DNA of 64,000 bases from Antilocapra americana (Eukaryota > Chordata > Mammalia > Artiodactyla > Antilocapridae), in assembly GCA_007570785.1 (NCBI GenBank), contig ML661885.1:37955771-38019770 (forward strand). Reading direction: 5' to 3'. Shown here in pieces: positions 57,249 to 64,000 of this stretch. Both the position numbers and the translations under genes were made by a program. Every line of letters begins with the position of its first letter. The first letter of the stretch is position 1. A model generated the notes under the pieces. The model was not told the DNA's origin, did no database searches, and saw only the letters and a program-made list of their open reading frames with translations.

Positions 57249-57704
57249 TCAGTTCAGTTCAGTCACTCAGTCATGTCTGACTCTTTTCACCCCATGAACC
57301 ACAGCACGCCAGGCCTCCCTGTCCATCACCAACTCCTGGAGTTTACCCAAACTCATGTCCTTTCAGTCAGTGATGCCATCCAACCACCTCATCCTCTGTG
57401 GTTCCCTTCTCTTCCTGCCTTCAATCTTTCCCAACATCAGGGTCTTTTCAAATGAGTCAGCTCTTTGCATCAGGTGGCCAAAATACTGCAGTTTCAGCTT
57501 CAGCATCAGTCCTTCAAATGAACACCCAGGACTGATTTCCTTTAGGGTGAACTGGTTGGATCTCCTTGCAGCCCAAGGGACTCTCAAGAGTCTTCTCCAA
57601 CACCACAGTTTAAAAGCATCCATTCTTCAGCACTCAGCTTTCTTTATAGTCCAACTCTCACATCCATACATGACTACTGGAAAAACCATAGCCTTGACCA
57701 GACT
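57249..57704 (-). mobile_element. BovB LINE 3' end
   Basis: Reverse 456-bp copy from the (ttcag)n tip to 'ggaaaaaccatagccttgacc'. An 86-codon reverse frame is still open. Confidence 0.95.
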
Positions 57705-58782
57705 GCAAGCCAATGATAACTTGGTCAGGTCCACACACCATATTTGAGAACCACTGCCTAAGGTGGGATTATGGCATCGTCTGCAAACTCAAATATATAT
57801 TAAGCATTGCCTATAGCTTGAAATAATGCTATGTCTCACATGTTAACTACTGCTCCCAAAATGTAGGTAGACTCAAAAAAAGGAAATTCATTTAAAAGCA
57901 TTACTGAATGCATACTATCTTTCTGTTAATTTGGTGGGTGATGGGGTCCATTTTTTCTCAATCACCGAACACGGAAACTTTGGGACGTTATACTGAATAC
58001 TGGAATTTTTTGGCATTATAAAACAATCACTGTACTCAAAATGGTGAAAAAATAAGTATTTTTTTTTCTTATAACCATTTTTATTCCTGAGGATTGTGAA
58101 AGATCACTGAATCCTGTTTCTATAGTTTTCCATGTGAGCACTGAGAAAAGACTCTCCCCTTTAAAATTCTTGGCTTAGAGACCCTGATAGTTTCCTCTTA
58201 TTCAGGGTACACTTTCTAAGCTATTTACAGAGTCCCTTGTCCCTTAATGATTCCCTTGAGATACTGCTTTTGCTAAGATCTAATGGCATTAACCCATACA
58301 GGTTGGAATGGTGCTGAATAGACAGTCAAAACCTCTGCCTTCACAACCCATAGAACAGTGTTAAAAGGGACAAGTTGCTGACGGGTGAGGCAGAAATCGT
58401 CTGCTAAGGTCCCACCGTGGGTGCAGATTCCCCATTCCAAGAAAGCAACACTGTATCAGAGCTTGGGACCACACAGTCCTTTGAAGTGGTCACCTTTCAG
58501 CAAAGAGTTGAAAGCAATGTAGTTGATACCTCAGAACACTCTGAGCACTGAATTTCACAGGGAATAAAAGACCACGTGAAACTTTCAGTCTAGTTTCTGT
58601 TCCCAGGCATCCTGACAGTCCTTGTGCAGTCCAGCCTTAGAAAGAGGCTTCTTCCAACAAAACTACCTTGGGAGAGATTGCAAAAACACTTACGAAGCAA
58701 AGAGAGCAGGCAGTTCTGGAAAAGCATTTACGACCTGTGTGATAGGCAGAAATGTCAGAAGGATCTGATGTTACATCTCATA

Positions 58783-58785
<3 letters not shown>
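57705..58785. other. Unique sequence
   Basis: No repeat or exon recognised in about 1.1 kb. Confidence 0.4.

Positions 58786-58839
<54 letters not shown>
58786..58839. repeat. (TG)n(AG)n compound microsatellite
   Basis: About 18 TG units pass directly into about 9 AG units, uninterrupted. Confidence 0.96.
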
Positions 58840-59122
58840 TCACAGATGTAAAACAGCACAAACAGGTAAGATGGGTGAGAGGTAGCAGGAAATGGGAGAT
58901 GCCCTTTCTGATGGGAGGACCAAAGAAACACCTGTGCGGCATGGCCTGTAGTTCTGGCCAATCTGTGGGCTCCAGTAACCTCAGGATAGACCCAGACTTG
59001 TAAATTTCCTCAGTGACACCACTGTGATTCAGTCACTCCTGAGTTCATCTCAAGTGTTGTTTTCCAGAGTGAATTCTTCAGAACATTAAGTTTCCAAAAT
59101 GATAACTGGGTATTCTGTTATA

Positions 59123-59293
59123 CACAAGCAGGAGGAGAAGGGGACGACAGAGGATGAGATGCTTGGATGGCATCACTGACTCAATGGACATGAGTTTGGA
59201 CAAGCTCCGGAAGTGGGTGATGGACAGGGAGGCCTGGCGTGCTGCAGTCCATGGGGGTCCCAAAGAATTGGACACAACTGCGTGACTGAACTG
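59123..59293 (+). mobile_element. 171-bp BovB 3' tip with 11-bp TSD
   Basis: 'gcaggaggagaaggggacg' to 'gcgtgactgaactg'. Exact attctgttata at 59112..59122 and 59294..59304. Confidence 0.95.
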
Positions 59294-59341
59294 ATTCTGT
59301 TATAAGTTTGGGCAACTCTTCATTAAACAAAGGTGTATTTG

Positions 59342-59525
59342 TTATTCTTTTAAAAAATACTTACTTATTTATTTGGCCAAATTGGGTCCTAGTTATGGCA
59401 CACAGGATCTTCCATTGTGGCGCATGGACCCTCTGGTTCAGGCTTAGTTCCCCGACCAGGGATTGAACCCATATCCCTTACCCTGCAAGTAGGATTCTTA
59501 ACCAGTGGATCATCAGGGAGGTCCC
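59342..59525 (-). mobile_element. CHR-type SINE with 18-bp TSD
   Basis: Reverse SINE ('ttatttatttggccaaattgg' … 'catcagggaggtccc'). taaacaaaggtgt(a/g)tttg at 59324..59341 and 59526..59543. Confidence 0.94.
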
Positions 59526-59543
59526 TAAACAAAGGTGTGTTTG

Positions 59544-59966
59544 GTTCCTGAGGCCACTGTAACCCAGTTTTGATGGCTAAAACCAGAGACAGCTCTGAGG
59601 CCAGAAGTATCAATGCAAGGTGCCAGTGGGGTGGGCGGCCTCTGACCTTCCCCACCTCACGTGGTTTCTGGTACCTGCTGCCATTCATTCGCGTTCCTTG
59701 GCTTGTGGCTTCTTTGCTACAATTTCTGCCTCTCTCCAGTCGGCCTTCTTCCCCTGTGAGTGGTGTGGTGCTGAAACTCCCTCTGGTCCTCTCTTTTAAG
59801 GTTACATACGACTGCATTTAGAACCCATCATAATATTCCAGGATAAGCTACTACTCTCAAGATCCTTAACTTAATCATATCTTTTGTCATATGAGATAAT
59901 ACTCTGCTGCCATATAAAGTAATATTCACAGATGCTGGGGAATTAGGATCAATGACTAAGCTTTGG
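59544..59966. other. Unique sequence
   Basis: 59550..59830 may be an old LTR remnant ('cctgaggccactgtaaccc'), not classified. Confidence 0.35.
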
Positions 59967-59968
59967 GG

Positions 59969-60176
59969 GCTTCCCCAATGGCTCAGTGGTAAAGAATCTG
60001 CCTGCCAAGGCAGGAGACTTTGGTTCGATTCCTGGGTCAGGAAGATACCCTGCAAGAGGGAATGGCAATCCACTCCACTATTCTTGCCTGGAAAATCCCA
60101 TGGACAGAAAGGTTTGGCGGGCTATGGTCCACAGGGTCGCAGAGTCTGACACGACTGAGCACGCACGCACATAGCT
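59969..60176 (+). mobile_element. Bov-tA SINE with 10-bp TSD
   Basis: Exact agctttgggg at 59959..59968 and 60177..60186. The tail has (gcac)n. Confidence 0.95.
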
Positions 60177-60351
60177 AGCTTTGGGGCCATCATTCAGGTA
60201 AACAGGTTTATTTACTGTAGGATTTCTAATAGTCTATATGCTCATGTATCTTGTGACTCTAAGAGGAATTCACAGCATGAGCATTTTCCAAGCTTATGCA
60301 ACCACAGGCCACAGCTCAGGCACCTTTCTGTAGTGAGTCTAAGAAGAGTTT

Positions 60352-60672
60352 TTGCAGACTCACAGACATAGAGAACAGACTTGCAGCTGCGGGGGAGGGA
60401 TGGAGAAAGAGTTTGGGGTCAGCAGATACAAACTACTATATGCAGAATAGATAAACAACAAGGTCCTACTGTATAGCACAGGGAACTATATTCAATATCC
60501 GGGGATAAATCATAATGGAAAAAATATTCAAAAGAAAGTTTATATATGTACATATATGTATAACTGAATGTTGTATATGTACATATACACATAACTGAAT
60601 CAGTTTGTTGTACAGTAGAAATTAACACAACACTGTAAATCAACTATATTTCAATTAAAAAAAAAAAGAAAT
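60352..60672 (+). mobile_element. L1 3' UTR
   Basis: 'cagactcacagacatagagaac', 'ctactgtatagcacagggaac', 'gttgtacagtagaaattaac', 'tcaactatatttcaatt' and A-tail. A 23-bp segment with tatatgtacatata is near-duplicated at 60540..60590. Confidence 0.92.
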
Positions 60673-61504
60673 GGGTTTCTGCATCTTCAGGTTGTTCTAG
60701 GTTCAAACATCCACGAGTCATCCTTTGTACATCATACATTTTCGGGTATCCTCTAGCTCTCTTCCTCACCTTTTTAGTTCATAAGGTGAGCCCAGAAAAC
60801 CAGTGAGTCGATACGCCCATATCAGATACCCAAGGTCTTGGCAGTGGTGCCATGAACACCAGGGAGGAAGCCCTGGCCGAGTCTTGGAACGAAGTCTGCT
60901 CCTGGCTGTGCCTGACGTGAGAAACGGCGACCTTGTTTCAATTTGTTCTCACCAAACACACAAATAACTTTCCCCTTTATTCCCAGAACACACTGGCATT
61001 TTTTCAAAGGGGGGTATGCCAGAGAGGTTTCCCCGACAACCAAACTAGAATTTGTGTATCTGTCCTTTCCTACACCAAGTCCATCTTGAAGCAGGAGGCT
61101 GGAGGGGTAGCTTCGGGGTCTTGTCCCCCTTCAGAGTTTAATGAACCATCAGCTTCTCGGGTCCAAATTCTTCTGGCGCTGTGCAGTGTACTGGGTGCAG
61201 AATTTTCATCCTTAACTGTTTACAGATAAAAGCCATTTTCCCAACAAAAACACATTTAATTATGCCAGAAGGTGGAATTTTCGTGTCTCTATTCCATAGT
61301 TAGGGTCAAGTGGATTTAAATGAGCTTTATGAAAACAAATACCAATACACCCACATTATCTGAATAGGTGGAAAAATAATTCCAGGTTCTGTAGTATGGG
61401 GAAGGTCATCTTTTTAAGATGTGACTTTTATAAAGAGTTTTTGAGGATGTACCTGCTTTCGTATATTTTTGAGTAGAGAGACTGCAAGGTTCAAGCATCT
61501 GTTG
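60673..61504. other. Unique sequence
   Basis: 60820..61240 is unique with a few CpGs and open frames on both strands. No exon could be supported. Confidence 0.4.
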
Positions 61505-61735
61505 TGTATCTGGGGACATCTGGCATGGATTCAGGGTGCCTCATGTGGTCCCGGGTGTCTAGCGTAGATCCTGGAGACATCTGCTGTGGATCCAGGGCAT
61601 CTGGCACAACCTGGGATTGTCCAGTGTGGATCAGGATGTCTGATATGACCCTGGGGTATCTGGCATGGGCCCTGAGGTGTCCAGCACAGAAGGAGATGTC
61701 TAGAATGGGCCCTAGGCTATCTCTGCTAGGATAAC
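61505..61735. repeat. Degenerate ~20-bp minisatellite
   Basis: About 11-12 imperfect units of approximate form (a/g)tctggcatggatcctgggg, e.g. 'atctggcatggattcaggg', 'atctgctgtggatccaggg', 'atctggcatgggccctgag', 'tctagaatgggccctagg'. The phase drifts by 1-3 bp between units. A 107-codon minus-strand frame across it reflects the periodicity, not a gene. Confidence 0.85.
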
Positions 61736-62412
61736 TCTTGCTCATTGTAAAATTGGTTTTCTTTCCATAGCTTCTTCCTTCTTTGTGTGATAAGTTTGAA
61801 AAGTAACTCCTCAAGGGTTTTCTGGTTCCTGTGAAGATTGCAGGATTGGGGCAAGGATCATAACTAATTTTGCATTCTTCATTTCATGCTATTCATTTCT
61901 GGTACCACTGTTACTACTGACTTAAGACTCAAATTGTTAAGGTTTGCATTGAGTAATATTTTTCCTGCTCCTTTAGAAATTTTTGGAAATGAGATTATTG
62001 AAACCAGTTGATTTAACTTAAAATACACAGTTGGAAATCTCTGGCCTTGGTGGATGGTTTTGGCACAACTGTCATCCACACTCTCCTTTATCCAGGGACT
62101 ATTGCGCACTTTGCTTCATCTGGGTCAATGTGCCTAAAACGCAGGGGTCAGCACAGTCCTGGGGAGACCGAGACTGATAGTTCTTTCTTGTGAAGTCTCT
62201 ATCTTGAGTAGGAAGCCCCTCTCACCTGGGCTTCCAGAGTTCAGCCAGGTCCTCACTCTAACCTGAGAGGTAAACAGACGTGGGGGAGACAGAGAGTCTG
62301 GTATCGAGAACTTTCTTTGAGGCTCCAGTCTCCTCACTGCTGCTCTCTGCTCTGCACAGGTTGCATGGTCGCCCAGCATTTATTAATGTACCTTTAAGAA
62401 TCCACATTCCCA
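61736..62412. other. Unique sequence
   Basis: No repeat recognised. A 37-bp interval at 62227..62263 on the minus strand has splice-like edges but is too small to call. Confidence 0.4.
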
Positions 62413-62722
62413 GGGCTTCCCTGGTGGCTCAGTGGTAAAGAATCCGCCTGCCAATGCAGAGGACACAGGGTCAAACCCTGGGAAGATCCCACGGGCCTCG
62501 GAACAACTAAGCCCATGCACCATGACTATTGAGCCTGTGCTCTAGAGCCCAGGAGTTGCCACTCCTGAGCCCACGTGCCACAACCACTGAGGTCCACATG
62601 CCCAGAGCCCATGCTCTGCAACAAGAGAAGCCACCACAATGAGAAGCCTGAGCACTGCAACTACAGAAAACCCGTGTGCAGCAATGAAGACCCAGCACAG
62701 CCGTAAATAAATCAATCTTAAA
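62413..62722 (+). mobile_element. CHR-type SINE, long subtype
   Basis: 'gggcttccctggtggctcagtgg', then 'gagaagcctgagcactgcaac' and 'gcagcaatgaagacccagcacagccg' with tail. Confidence 0.92.
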
Positions 62723-63334
62723 AACAGAACTCATGTTTCCAGGGCAAGGGAGAAAGTCCGAGCAATGGCCACCAGCAGAGGCAAGGGATTTACGTGCCAG
62801 GGGAGGATGAACTGATACACACAACAGGAGGTCCCTAGAAGAATTTCCGTGAGGGCACTACTAGAGTCTGGGTTGCATGGAACAATCTGGAGGACCCAAA
62901 TTGGATTCTGGAGAGTGTCAGTGATCTCAGGAAAAAGAGGTGCAGGAGATAAAGGAAGGAGTCCTGCTGAGTTCACTGTTGCTGGAAGATTTTCCAGTGT
63001 GTGGGTCAAAATGAATGGGGACATATTTGGATTCTTTTTTTTTTTTTTCCCTTCCCTGACTGGCTTTCCTCAACTTCACTTGGCTCTGCTTGGCTTGATG
63101 ATTTTCCAAAGAAATCAGATAGGCATTTTAAAAGTCAGCCAGAAAAATAAGACACAGATGTGTGCTACATAATGACATTTCATAGTGTTCAGAATTAAGA
63201 CATACACTAAATGAAACTTCCAGATAACAAATGGCATAGAGAACAAATTCTTGTTTCAGGGAGAAGCACCTTCTGCTTCTCAAAGCACGTTTCACTTCGA
63301 AGAACATTATGCCACACAGCAATATTCGTCTGCG
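62723..63334. other. Unique sequence
   Basis: 63034..63050 is a T-run. Nothing else recognised. Confidence 0.4.
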
Positions 63335-63795
63335 TTAGTTTCTCAGGGCTGCTATTAACAAAGTACCACAAACTGGGTGGCTTGAAAAAAACAGAAATTT
63401 GTTTCCTCACATTTGTTTCAGAGGCTGGCAGTCTGAAATGAAGATGTTGGCAGAGCTGGTTCTTTCTGGAAGCCCTGAGAGAGAGAGCCTGTTCTATGTC
63501 TCTCTCCTAGCTTCTGGGAGTTGCTGGCAATCCGTGGTATTCCTCGGCTGGTAGGGGCATCACGCCAGTCTCTGTCTCTGTCTTCCCATGGTATTCTCCT
63601 CTTGTGTCTGCATCCAAATCTCCTTCTTATAAGGACATTTGTCACTGGATCAGAGTTCACCTTAATCCAGTGCAAAATCATCTTAACTTGATTACACCTG
63701 CTAAGACCCTATTACCAAATAAGATCACATTCACAGGGGCTAGGGTCACTGGGGCTTAGGACCTGAACAGATCTTTCTGTAAGATAGAAGTCTGT
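63335..63795 (-). mobile_element. MLT1-type MaLR LTR
   Basis: Reverse near-full LTR: 'tcagggctgctattaacaaagtaccacaaactgggtgg', 'cttataaggacatttgtcac', 'cctattaccaaataagatcac', 'gggcttaggacctgaacag'. Confidence 0.88.
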
Positions 63796-64000
63796 CCACT
63801 ATCTCATCCAATACAAAACCATCTGAACCATCAAATCCTTTTTCTATACTATTACCCAAGGTTTTACTTTTTTTTAAACCAGGCTCCATGAACTCCAATT
63901 TTCCAAATAGGAAATGTTATAACTGCAATTGCAATTAGCTCTGTTCCACTCAAGCCCTTCAATAAGATCTACTTCTATATCATCCCAACAGCAAAACCTG

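Noticed and set aside
2316..59293. Numerous open frames reading [20 protein letters not shown] peptides
   Set aside because: These are C-terminal remnants of BovB in 5'-truncated copies, not host genes.
61491..61814. 107-codon minus-strand open frame
   Set aside because: Explained by the degenerate 20-bp tandem repeat.
62227..62263. 37-bp microexon-like interval on the minus strand (…cctctcag / cag|gtgagagg)
   Set aside because: Too short to support without transcript data.

Overview
This is ordinary mammalian nuclear DNA from a ruminant, most likely a bovid. The evidence is the repeat content. BovB (RTE-type LINE) copies, Bov-tA SINEs and one Bov-A2 dimer are ruminant-specific. They sit alongside cetartiodactyl tRNA-Glu SINEs (called CHR-type here), artiodactyl L1 3' ends, and older pan-mammalian MIR, L2, MLT1 and MER5A copies. 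I see no bacterial, phage, plasmid or CRISPR content and no gene cluster.

One host protein-coding gene is visible, on the minus strand. Its last coding exon is at the left edge (coding part 109..219, stop codon at 109..111, then 3' UTR running off the window at base 1). The preceding exon is at 14117..14283. Both have good splice signals and compatible phases (phase 0 across the junction), giving 91 residues of C-terminal protein separated by a 13.9-kb intron that ends at base 220. The rest of the window, 14284..64000, should be the next intron upstream and possibly further exons that I could not identify with confidence. The protein end (basic, finishing RSRRITKNCIN) looks like a conserved vertebrate C-terminus, but I could not attach a gene symbol, so none is given.

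Layout. 1-14 kb: terminal exon, MIR with a 180-bp tandem duplication, BovB, SINEs, L1 ends (one 5'-inverted), penultimate exon. 14-25 kb: SINEs, BovB, a Bov-A2 dimer, and an old L1 split by a 1.5-kb BovB that still shows a reverse-transcriptase palm. 25-40 kb: SINEs, BovB, MIR pairs, a BovB and an L1 that both carry inverted 5' ends between target-site duplications (TSDs), and MER5A. 40-46 kb: two long old L1 copies, one split by BovB and carrying a 78-bp BovB relic near its tail. 45.6-49 kb: two MLT1-type LTRs, the first holding a SINE within a SINE. 49-64 kb: more BovB, SINEs, MIR and L1 ends, a (TG)n(AG)n microsatellite, a degenerate 20-bp minisatellite and an MLT1-type LTR.

The most informative content is the insertion record: many copies have exact TSDs, so orientation, order and mechanism can be read directly. 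I found no previously undescribed functional system. The points worth following are the unnamed gene, the inverted retrocopies, the nested insertions, the local tandem duplications and the G-rich L1 3' UTRs.
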